DNA of 64,000 bases, from assembly GCA_963835555.1 (NCBI GenBank), contig CAWIGC010000018.1, forward strand, positions 1-64,000, read 5' to 3'. Every line of letters starts with the position of its first letter. Position 1 is the stretch's first letter. This DNA is from Sulfopaludibacter sp963835555 (lineage in GTDB: Bacteria; Acidobacteriota; Terriglobia; Bryobacterales; Bryobacteraceae). Shown here piece by piece: positions 1-7,692 of this stretch. A program made the position numbers and the translations under genes. A model generated the notes under the pieces. It made no database searches, was not told the origin of the DNA, and was given only the letters and a program-made list of their open reading frames with translations.

Positions 1-343
1 ATGTATTGCTAGCGCGGTCTTGCCAGCCACGCGCGCAGCGAGGCGCAGACCCGCGACACGGCTCGGGCGGACCGCCATGTCCGTCGGCGGAGCCGTCCGC
101 TTGCGCTGGCTCACGGCAGCTCGGCCGGGCCGGAGAACGCCTCGTCGCGCGTCAGCAGGTCTCGAAGCGGAGTCATCGCACCATCCTGGTGCAGAGGCGT
201 TCACACGACAATGTGCAGCTGACTCCGGGCCAGACCAGGTCTGGCCCGCCGCAGGCCCCTGCGACACCCGGTGACCTCGTCTCAAACGCGACTCCGGCGC
301 TTCGGCGCTTGCGCCGGCGGGTGTTGTGCTGGACCGTCGGCCC
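1..343. other. GC-rich stretch without a supportable gene
   Basis: No reading frame here looks like a real protein in composition. On the minus strand an ATG at 176 opens a plausible N-terminus (MTPLRDLLTRDEAF...) that hits a stop after 21 codons at 111. It could be the start of a frameshifted gene running leftward out of the window, but this is too short to name. The only other structure is the perfect inverted repeat at 227-247. Confidence 0.4.
227..247. repeat. perfect 10-bp inverted repeat
   Basis: Arms gggccagacc and ggtctggccc are separated by a single base. The element lies between the putative leftward gene start at 176 and the rightward lipoprotein gene at 344. There is no T-run on either side, so it could be a dyad operator or a weak hairpin; the function is not known. 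Confidence 0.45.
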
Positions 344-1668
344 ATGCGCCGCATCGAGACCTGCAGTCGATGCCTCGCCCTGGGGCCGGTCGTGGCTGCG
401 CTCGCGGGGTGCGGGAGCTCGCGGGCACCCGCGACCGGCGGCGCCATGAGCGAAGACGCGTCCGGGGCGATGGCCTCGGACGGTGCCGCCAATGCCGGCA
501 TACCCCTCGTCGACCCAGGAACAGGACCGTGGGCGCTCGTCCCCACCAGCGAGGTGCGCTCGGTGTGCAAGCTCGACCCCGACGCGCTCGCGGCGGCCGA
601 GAGCACGTTCGACGTGCCGTGGGCGATCGTCCGGTACGGCCGGCTCTGCTACCAGCACAAGGCGTCGCCTTCGCGCCGGCCGAGGCCTGGTCGACGACCA
701 AGACGCTCGGCGCCGTCGCCGTGCGGGCGCGGTCGCGTACGCCACCCGCGGGGTGCCGACGACCGGGCCGAAGACCGGCCCGCTCAGCGACACGGATCGC
801 GTCGACCATGGCTCGAGCACTTCTCGTACAACAAGGACGCGCAGGTGGCGCACGTGCTGGCCATGGTGGCGCAGAGCACGAGCCTGGCGCTCGGGCAGAA
901 GACGATGACGTACGACACAATCGGAACCACGCAGATCAACTCGCTCAGCGACATGCTCAACGTCGCGATCGAGCAAGACACGGCGCGGCTCGGCGCGAAC
1001 CTCGAGGCGTTCACACAGAAATTCGTGTTCGGTCCGCTCGGGATGACGACTCCACGTGGTCGACCGGCGCCGCCGACAAAGTGTTCGCGTACAGCTGGAG
1101 CACCACGGCCTCGACATGGCGCGCATCGGGCTCCTGCTCTTGAACGGCGGAGTGTGGAACGGCAGCCGCGTGCTCGACGCCGAATGGGTTTACCGCATGA
1201 CGCATCCGTCGTTCGAAGACGCGAACACGGGCTACGGCTATCTGACGTGGCTCAACGCGTCGTCGAATTACACGTTCGGAGAGATCCCGACGGCGCCGGT
1301 CACGGCCGATGCAAACAAACCGCGCAAGGGGTCACCCGGGCCCGTGTGCGCCGGTTTCCATCTACAAACGCACCCGCACGGCCTCTCGGATTCGCCCGAC
1401 TGCAACTACAGCGCCCGTACACGTGCACGCAGCATACGACGTCGGCGTGTGGCAGGCCGTCGGCTTCACGGGCCAGGTCATCAGGGTCACCCGGGCTCGA
1501 CATCGTCATCGTCGTGCGCCATCTGACGCCGCCGGCGCGGGGCCGACGCGCCGAGAATTTCTGGGACGCGCTCGACCGCGGTCATCGCAGGGATCCCAAA
1601 TATCCCGGCGACGAGACAGCTTCTGCGCCGCGTACGGGTCCGGCGCGTACGCACCCGACGCGCGGTAG
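344..1668 (+). CDS. lipoprotein serine hydrolase (beta-lactamase family), frameshifted
   Basis: Pieces in different frames add up to one class C beta-lactamase-like serine hydrolase. The start is a lipoprotein signal with lipobox LAGC (Cys23). The segment FAPAEAWSTTKTLG (nt 691-702 encode STTK) fits the SxxK active-site motif, and the downstream stretch with MARIGLLLLNGG and TGYGYLTWLNAS is typical of the C-terminal half of the family. The frame changes several times, near 660, 790, 1050, 1120, 1350 and 1480, and ends at the TAG at 1666. A GTG at 326 is an alternative start. The protein would be anchored to a membrane and hydrolyse an unknown ester or amide. I infer that the frameshifts are sequence errors, because the residues either side remain family-like; a decayed gene is also possible. 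Confidence 0.6.
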
Positions 1669-1675
1669 GCCCCCT

Positions 1676-2609
1676 CTAGAACACCCCCGCGAGCACCGGG
1701 AAGCTCGCCGCGGCCGGAAGGGACCGTTCGAGAGCCGGGTGCGACAACGACGGCGCCCGCACCGGCCCCCTCTCGACGGGGGCCACCCCCGACGGCGCCT
1801 CGAGCTTCTGCCTGGCGGTGCTCTCGCGGTTCAGGGCCGCGACCACGCCGCCGACGGCGCCGACGAGCAGCCCGGCGCCAATCGCGACGAGCGGCGTCGG
1901 GTCGAAGGACGACGCCCCGTCCTTCGGGGTGGTCTCCGCGAGCGGCGACAGGACGACGCCGAGAGCCCCCAGGTAGAGATAGAGGCCGCCCACGAGCCAC
2001 GCAGCTCCGCCCACGCCCGCCATCGCCAGCCCAGCGACGAACCATACCTGCGAGGCGCGCCGGACGCGGATCCCTTCGCGGCCCCCGGCCGGGGCGACGA
2101 GCCCGAAGCCGGCAGAGGCCCTCACGAGGTCGCCCGCGATGCGGTACGAGTGGCTGGCGAAGACGGCCTGGTCGCAAGGCGCCGCGCAGACGGGCAGCCA
2201 CCCGCCGCCCGGGACGTTCTCCTCGAGCCGCAGCCCCTCGGCACCTTCGAGGTGAACCCACACCGTGTTGGGCTCCGCGTCGGGCTCGGCGCGCAGCGGC
2301 GAGTGAAGCGCGTAGCGAACGCGCGCGACGTCGTCCCCAGGGAATGCGGTCGATCTCGCCCGACTCGCCCTGCAGGAGAACGCCCACGCCGGGCGTCACG
2401 TCGACCAGGCTCCCGCGAAGGACCGCGCCGTCTTTCGTGCAGCCCGGTCCCGCGGGCGCGCTGTCGGCGCAGGGGCCGCATCCGCAGCCGGGGCCTCGTC
2501 GGCGCGCGCGGTCGACGGGGCGACGAGGCCTGCCACCACCCCGACCGCCCCCAAGGCGCCACCTCTGAGAGCTGCGGCCAAGGCCCCGCGTCTGAGAATC
2601 GAATGCATC
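1676..2609 (-). CDS. signal-peptide protein with two membrane segments, frameshifted
   Basis: The gene begins at an ATG (2607-2609) with a cleavable signal peptide ending about STARADE. A short stretch follows with the pattern 'charged-G-x-L-x-DVTPGVGVLLQG', then a region resembling PEGA-type surface domains (VWVHLEGAEGLRLE), then two hydrophobic segments (WFVAGLAMAGVGGAAWLVGG and PLVAIGAGLLVGAVGGVVAA) and a basic tail. Such signal peptide plus PEGA-like plus paired-helix proteins are common in myxobacteria, but I cannot name a function. At least two frame changes are needed, near 2270-2340 and 2400-2460. The last 195 residues (1676-2263) are in one frame. Confidence 0.5.
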
Positions 2610-2912
2610 GTTAGCGTGACCCTCACCCTATCGGATTCGCCACCGGAGAACGCAAGCGCTACGCCAGGCCTATCGGAGGGGAAGATCGAACGACGCCGCC
2701 ACGGCGCGACTGCGCGGCCATGACGCGCGTGTCGCGGTGGTCGTACGCGCGGAGACGCCCCGGCGACGGATGCGCAAGCGACGTCCCGTCCTGGATCCAC
2801 CTCCCTCGGGCACACGTTGACGGCCCGTGCGCTGATCGATCCACGGCCCCGAGGCCATTGGGAATGAACGGCGCGGCCGCGAACGGCCGTCCGTAAGCGC
2901 AGGGAGTCACAC
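2610..2912. other. intergenic region between divergent genes
   Basis: The stretch separates a leftward gene starting at 2609 from a rightward gene starting at 2913. I see no convincing coding frame, repeat or RNA. It presumably holds the promoters for both genes, but no consensus promoter stands out. Confidence 0.35.
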
Positions 2913-5063
2913 ATGGCGGGGACAAGGTCTCGGTTCAGGTCGGCGTTCAGCTCCGCGAGCGCACCATCACTGGGCGTCACGGTCGGGCTCGTCGGCGTGG
3001 GCGCCGCCGTCCTCGGCGCCTGCGCCAGCAGCAATCCCAGCAGCGACCCGGGCGTGATTGAGCCCTTCGTCGGCCCGATTGGCGACGACGCCGGGGCTGG
3101 GGCCTCCCTCGCCCATCGCGCCGGTCTTCGGGGCGACCGTGACCGCCACGGCGGCCTCCGCCGCCCATCTCGGGCGGCACCCTGCTCGTGTCAAAGGACG
3201 GCAAGCGGGCCGTCGCGGCCGACTCCGACCGCGACGCCGTCTACGTCGTCGACCTCGCCGCGCGAACGTGGCGAAGACCGTAGCCCTCAAGTCGGGCGAC
3301 GAGCCCGGCCGCCTGGTCGAAGACGGTGCCGGGCGCATCCCACGTCGCGCTGCGGAGCGGCGGCGCCGTCGTCACTATCGACCCGGCTGCCGCCACCATC
3401 ACCTGCGCGGCAGTCGGTCTGTCCCGCCCCGAGGGGCGTCGCTTACGACGCGTCGGCCTACCTCGGTGTGGGTCGCGCGCGCCACGGGCGAGCTCGTCGG
3501 ACGCCCGGCCGTCGGGCGGCAGCGCGGTGCACTCCTTCGTCGTCGAGCGCGACCTCGCGACGTCGTCGTGGGCAGCGACGGATCGCTGAGCGTCAGCCAG
3601 TTTCGCTCGGCCAACGTGCTGCGGCTGAAGGCCGACGGCACCGTGGGGGCGGCGCGACACCACGTTCGCGCCGACGCCCGGCTTCTCGCCCCAGGTCATG
3701 TGGCGCGCCGCCGCGGGCCCGTCGGGCACGCTGGCTGCCATGCACCAGGAAGAGTCGACCTCGAACGTGACGACGACGATGCAGGGCGGTTACGGAGGCT
3801 GCGGTGGCTTTGGCGGCATGGCAAGCGGTGGGTTCGGGGGCGGGAGCAGCTCGGGAGCGGCCGGGGTGGGCCCCGGCGACGACGCAGGCGAGCTCGAGGC
3901 GGGGCCCCCTGACGACGGGGGTACCCCGGAGGCTGGCCAGGCCGACGCAGGCGCCGGGGCCTCGCCCGACCTCGGCTGCGGCCGGGGCGACGCCGGCAGC
4001 CCCCCCCTGCCGTTCCCCGTCGGCCATTCCGCTGGGCGTGTCCGTGAACAACGCGCTACCCCAGCTGCTCCCCCTCGCGGGGTGCATCACGGGCGGCATC
4101 GTCCGAAGCGTGTTCACGGTGATCGGCAGCGACGGGACGGTGCTCGTGAGCCGCAACGTCGCCGGCGTTCTTCCGGTGGACCTCGCGGTGTCGCCTGACG
4201 GCCTCACCGTCGCCGGCGTCGCTCCGGGCAACGCGAGCACACCCAACCTGCCCACGGTGTTCCAGTTCTCCACGTGCGGCGACTTCACCAGCTTCGCGAC
4301 CTCCCTCGGGGACCCGGGCGGCGCGGCGCAGCCCGTGGCCGTCGCGTTCGACCCGTCGAGCAACCTGCTCGTGCAGACCCGCGAGCCCGCCCTGCTCTGG
4401 GTGATCGACCCTTCCAGTGGCAACAAGGAGGCCGTGCGGCTCGCCTCGGTGTCGCGAGAAGACACCGGGCACGACATCTTCCACATCCAGGCCGGCGCCA
4501 TGATCGCCTGCGCGTCGTGCCACCCCGAGGGGCGCGACGACGGCCACATGTGGACGCTCGACGGCAACGCGCGCCGGACGCCGTCGCTGAGCGGCACCAT
4601 CAAGGGCACCGCCCCCTACCACTGGCCGGGCGACATGAAGGACCTCACGCGCTCGTGGACAACGTCTACACGGTGCGCATGGGCGGCGCGGCGCTCGCGT
4701 CCGACCAGATGAAGGTCCTCGACAGCTGGGTCCAGGGGATTCCGGCCCCGCCGGCTCCTTCGTGGGTGAACGGGACGGCCGCGGCCGCGGCAAGGCGATC
4801 TTCGGCCGCTCGATCGGGTGCTCGCGACGTGCCATCGGGGCCCAAGCTCACCGACAACCAGACGGTCAACGTCGGGACCGGCGGCGTCGTTCCAGGTGCC
4901 GCCGCTCGTCGGCGTGGGGTGGCGCACGCCGCTGCTCCACGACGGGTGCGCGGCGACGATGGCCGATCGGTTCGGCGCGTGCTCGACGAGCGGCCACGGC
5001 AACATCGCCGCACTGTCGACCAGCGACATCTCGGACCTCATCGCGTACCTCGAGACCCTCTAG
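2913..5063 (+). CDS. beta-propeller lipoprotein with cytochrome c (MauG-like) domain, frameshifted
   Basis: The N-terminus is a lipoprotein-like signal (VLGACASS). Repeated propeller-blade patterns follow: LLVSKDGKRAVAADSDRDAV, GSDGSLSVSQF and AVSPDGLTVAGV. Between blades lies a low-complexity Gly/Ser/Asp-rich linker (about nt 3780-4000). The C-terminal third carries a haem site CASCH (nt 4509-4523), then a second site C-S-T-C-H reconstructed across a 2-nt insertion at about 4819-4835, in a context (WTLDGNARRTPSLSG, TPLLHDG) typical of di-haem cytochrome c peroxidase/MauG relatives. It would sit in the cell envelope in electron transfer or oxidation. About seven frame changes are needed; the part from 4030 to 4660 is continuous. 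The end is the TAG at 5061-5063. Confidence 0.6.
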
Positions 5064-5064
5064 G

Positions 5065-5522
5065 TCAGCCCAGTCCGTACGCGACGAGGACGATCAGGGC
5101 GACGGTGAACAGGCTGCCGATGGAGCCGAAGAGGGCGTGGCGCGTCTTGCGCGCGGCAATCTCCTCGACCGCGCCGTCGCCCCGGGCGGCGCGCGCCGCG
5201 ACGACTTGCGGGCGTTGAACATCTCGGCGTGCGACAGGCCCAGGAGCGCCGCGACGCAGGTCAGCTTCGCGTGCATCCACCCGAGCTGCAGCCAGGCCGG
5301 GTTGATCACGAGAAACGTCACGCCGGTGACGAGCTGAAGGCCGATCGCGGGGACCTCGATCTTGGTCACGATCGCCGCCGCGAGCTTCTCGTAGTTGTCG
5401 CGCACCGCCGCCTCGAGCCCGCCCGCGGCCGACCGCGCGACGAGCTGCTGCTGGGCGAACCCCGCCCCGAGATACGCCGCGAACCCCACCAGGTGCACAG
5501 GGATCAGAAGTTTGTGAGCCAT
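5065..5522 (-). CDS. HemJ/CopD-like membrane protein, frameshifted near its end
   Basis: A small, mostly hydrophobic protein of about 150 residues with four predicted membrane helices. It starts MAHKLLIPVHLVGFAAYLGAG, and has a second motif WMHAKLTCVAALLGLSHAEMF in which the H-x-K and later His fit the HemJ/CopD/DUF2269 membrane family, which binds haem or metal. The ATG is at 5520-5522. One frameshift near 5150-5200 is required to reach the hydrophobic C-terminus (SLFTVALIVLVAYGLG) and its stop at 5065. Assignment to HemJ (protoporphyrinogen oxidase) rather than another family member is not possible from the sequence alone. Confidence 0.5.
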
Positions 5523-5580
5523 GCGGCCCGCATTCACTGCCGAAACGCCCCCCCGAGGGAAGCAATTTCTCGGGAGAAGG

Positions 5581-5653
5581 CCGCCAAGCCGCAAAGACGC
5601 CAAGAGGAGCCCCGAGCAGCCCGTGCCTCCTTGGCGCCCTCGCGGCTTGGCGG
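5581..5653. repeat. long imperfect inverted repeat (28-bp arms)
   Basis: The left arm 5581-5608 begins ccgccaagccgc and the right arm 5626-5653 ends gcggcttggcgg. The outer 12 bases pair perfectly, and a second perfect block (cgccaag/cttggcg) follows after a mismatched stretch; the loop is 17 nt. It lies between two leftward genes. The word 'cgccaag..gcaaag' resembles a dispersed hairpin element seen in intergenic DNA of several phyla. It may act as a terminator for the upstream desaturase-like gene. Confidence 0.65.
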
Positions 5654-5654
5654 C

Positions 5655-6130
5655 TCGCTCTCAGCTCTTCATCCTCCCGCGACCCTTCGACCGCGTGGCG
5701 GACGAGCTCGTCGGAGGCCAGCGTGCGGTGGAGCAAGTCGAAGACCGGGAGGGTCACGTTGAAGTTCCACTTCTGCATCAGCGTCGGGTGGTGGTGCCGG
5801 CGGTGGTGCTCGCGCAGGACGACGACCAGCGGCTCCGGCCGATGAACGAGTCCTCGGGCAGGTGGTACGCGAGGTGGGACAGCTCGTAGAGCATCACGTA
5901 GACGCCCGACTCCGCGAGGACGAGCCAGCCGCAGTTGGCCGTGAGCAGGCCGCCGCCGCGTAGCGAAGGGCGCGGCGATCGCGACGACCGACGCCACCCC
6001 CACGCAGGGATGAGCACCAGCCGGAACTCCTTGGTCGAGCGCATGGCCATCGAGTCGTACTGGTAGATCTTGTGATGCACCGGCGTGTGGCGGTCGATAG
6101 AGCACGCCTACGGGCCAGAAGCGGCGGTGC
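5655..6130 (-). CDS. sterol desaturase/fatty acid hydroxylase-like, truncated by the join and frameshifted
   Basis: Minus-strand fragments give HHKIYQYDSMAMRS, then a hydrophobic part with LYELSHLAYHLPEDSF, then a His-rich motif (REHHRRHHHP) followed by MQKWNFNVTLPVFDLLHRTL. The spaced histidines (HxxxH, HxxHH and similar) are the di-iron ligands of the fatty acid hydroxylase superfamily. The N-terminal membrane part expected in this family is missing because the recognisable sequence stops at about 6130, where unrelated DNA begins. At least two frame changes occur (about 5820-5860 and 5960-6080). The end is uncertain; it should lie before the hairpin at 5581-5653. Confidence 0.5.
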
Positions 6131-6153
6131 GCATCTGACGATAAGTACTCCGT
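6125..6153. other. probable junction between two source genomes
   Basis: To the left the DNA is very GC-rich with frameshifted, myxobacterial-type genes. To the right the GC content is visibly lower and the first gene is intact. The desaturase-like gene is cut here without its N-terminus, and only about 20 bases separate it from the next start codon. No insertion sequence, integrase, att site or repeat is visible at the point of change. Confidence 0.55.
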
Positions 6154-7464
6154 ATGATGGTTCGGTTTGCTGCATTCGTCACGCTCGCCATAGCATGCCC
6201 TGGCTTGGCTGCACAGTCCTCGGATGGTACTCAGTTGAAGCAGGTCATCCTCTTTGGCCGTCACGCCGTGCGGACGCCCAATTCGACCGGTTCGGTGCTG
6301 AATAACTTCTCGGTTCTCCCATACCCCGGCTTCGCGGTATCGGGGTTGTCCGTGATCACGCCGAACGGCACGGCGAATGAGACACTTCTGGGCGGATACT
6401 TCCGGCTCTGGTTAACGCAAGAGAAACTGTTAACCGGTAACGACGGAAACGATAGCGCCTTTGTCTACCTCCGGGCAGATGGCGCCCCGCTGTTGATCGC
6501 CACAGCGCAAGCCTTCGATGCGGGCTTGCTTCCGGCGGTCCAGGCGCCCGTGAATTCCACTAGCTCAGCCGATCCATTGTTCAACCCGGTCGATGCAGGG
6601 GTCGCGCGGTTGGACGAGAAGATGGCGGTGGCGGCTGTCAATGGACGGCTGGGCGGAAATCCGCAAGCGCTGGCGACGGCTTATGCCGCCGAACTCGCGC
6701 TTTTGCGCTCGGTTCTGCTGAATTATCCAGCCGGTACGGCGCCGTCACCGGCCACGCCGGCCGGTAAGATGGACGTAACCGCCGCTCCTATATCCGTGAC
6801 TGCGGGAACATCCAGTGCTCTACCGGTCAATCTCGGCGGCCTGATGGCCATCGATACGGCTATCGATCCGTTTGTCATGGAATATGCCGATGGCATGGCG
6901 CTCTCCGACGTCGCCTGGGGAGCGTTGAGCTCTGGCGGCATCAGCCAGATCTATCGGCTATACGACCGGACGCTCGACCTGGAATACCGTACGCCTTACC
7001 TGGCTCGCGTGACGAGCTCGAACCTGGCTTCGCACATCGCTCGCACGCTGGTGCAGTCAGCCACCGGCGAACGAATGAGCGGCGCGCTGGGAACCCCGTC
7101 GGACAAGGTGGTCGGGCTGATCGCTTCGAACTTCAATATCGCCGGGCTTGCCGGTCTGCTGAATCTTGACTGGCTCGTGCCGGGATACCAGGCCGACGTT
7201 GCGGCTCCCGGCGGAGCGTTGGTATTCGAACTCCGCCAGTCGTTGACAAACGGTGAATTCCTGGTTCGCGCCGTCTACATTACCCAGACGATGGACCAGC
7301 TTCGCAACCGGACCCCCCTGACGCTAGAGGCGCCCCCGGCGATCGCTCCGGTGTTCCTGCCGGGTTGCAGCGTTCATAATGCGACCTTCGACTGCCCGCT
7401 CAACCGTTTCGTGAAGTGGATAGAACGCACAGTGGACCCGAAATCGATTGACTTAGACAATTAG
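6154..7464 (+). CDS. histidine acid phosphatase family protein with altered active site
   Basis: 436 residues with a short signal peptide (cleavage about AAQ21). The N-terminal motif RHAVRTP (residues 36-42) corresponds to RHGxRxP, which contains the nucleophilic His of phytase/acid-glucose-1-phosphatase type enzymes (AppA, Agp). The C-terminal half aligns well by eye with AppA: LNLDWLVPGYQ, PGGALVFEL, TMDQLRNRTPL and a Cys-bearing tail (GCSVHNATFDCPL). The family's catalytic HD motif (AppA GHDTN) falls at A324-S325-N326-F327-N328, so the His and the proton-donor Asp appear replaced by Ser and Asn. The protein is probably periplasmic or secreted and may be a weak or non-enzymatic binder. ATG ATG at 6154-6159 leaves the exact start open by one codon. 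Confidence 0.75.
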   Translation: MMVRFAAFVTLAIACPGLAAQSSDGTQLKQVILFGRHAVRTPNSTGSVLNNFSVLPYPGFAVSGLSVITPNGTANETLLGGYFRLWLTQEKLLTGNDGNDSAFVYLRADGAPLLIATAQAFDAGLLPAVQAPVNSTSSADPLFNPVDAGVARLDEKMAVAAVNGRLGGNPQALATAYAAELALLRSVLLNYPAGTAPSPATPAGKMDVTAAPISVTAGTSSALPVNLGGLMAIDTAIDPFVMEYADGMALSDVAWGALSSGGISQIYRLYDRTLDLEYRTPYLARVTSSNLASHIARTLVQSATGERMSGALGTPSDKVVGLIASNFNIAGLAGLLNLDWLVPGYQADVAAPGGALVFELRQSLTNGEFLVRAVYITQTMDQLRNRTPLTLEAPPAIAPVFLPGCSVHNATFDCPLNRFVKWIERTVDPKSIDLDN

Positions 7465-7470
7465 AATCTA

Positions 7471-7641
7471 TTGCGTCCGGTGAAGCGGCAGGTGCTGCAA
7501 TTGCGGAACACCTACAGCGGGATCGCCTTCGATCCGTCGTGTGCGGTATTTTACGTCTCCGGGGGCCCGAGCGACAACATCCACGTTGTGACGCGGACCG
7601 CGGCGGCGCTCGATTGCATGGACCGCATACCCCCTCACTAG
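7471..7641 (+). pseudogene. fragment of a YncE-like beta-propeller protein
   Basis: An open stretch of 56 codons reads QVLQLRNTYSGIAFDPSCAV followed by FYVSGGPSDNIHVVTR and ends at TAG (7639-7641). The pattern 'SGIAFDPsG..FYVSGG.DDNiHV' is one propeller blade of the YncE/alkaline-phosphatase fusion proteins common in Acidobacteria. There is no start codon in context and the rest of the gene is absent, so this is a remnant. It lies just after the phosphatase gene. Confidence 0.5.
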
Positions 7642-7692
7642 AAATCGCGGTGCTAAGGTATCATTATCCAAACAGTGGAACCACCCAGCGCC

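Noticed and set aside
326..2614. A single 762-codon open frame on the plus strand
   Set aside because: It only follows the serine hydrolase for its first part, then reads out of frame through it and across the antisense strand of the next gene; composition is Arg/Pro-rich as expected of a shadow in GC-rich DNA.
5581..5653. CRISPR-like repeat
   Set aside because: Only one inverted pair is present, with no regularly spaced direct repeats and no cas genes in the window.
6125..6153. Natural horizontal transfer boundary
   Set aside because: No integrase, transposase, tRNA or direct repeat is visible at the change point, and a gene is cut without any element; chimeric assembly is preferred but not proven.
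5065..6264. A 399-codon minus-strand frame spanning the join
   Set aside because: It merges pieces of the HemJ-like and desaturase-like genes, the hairpin repeat and unrelated DNA, so it is not one protein.
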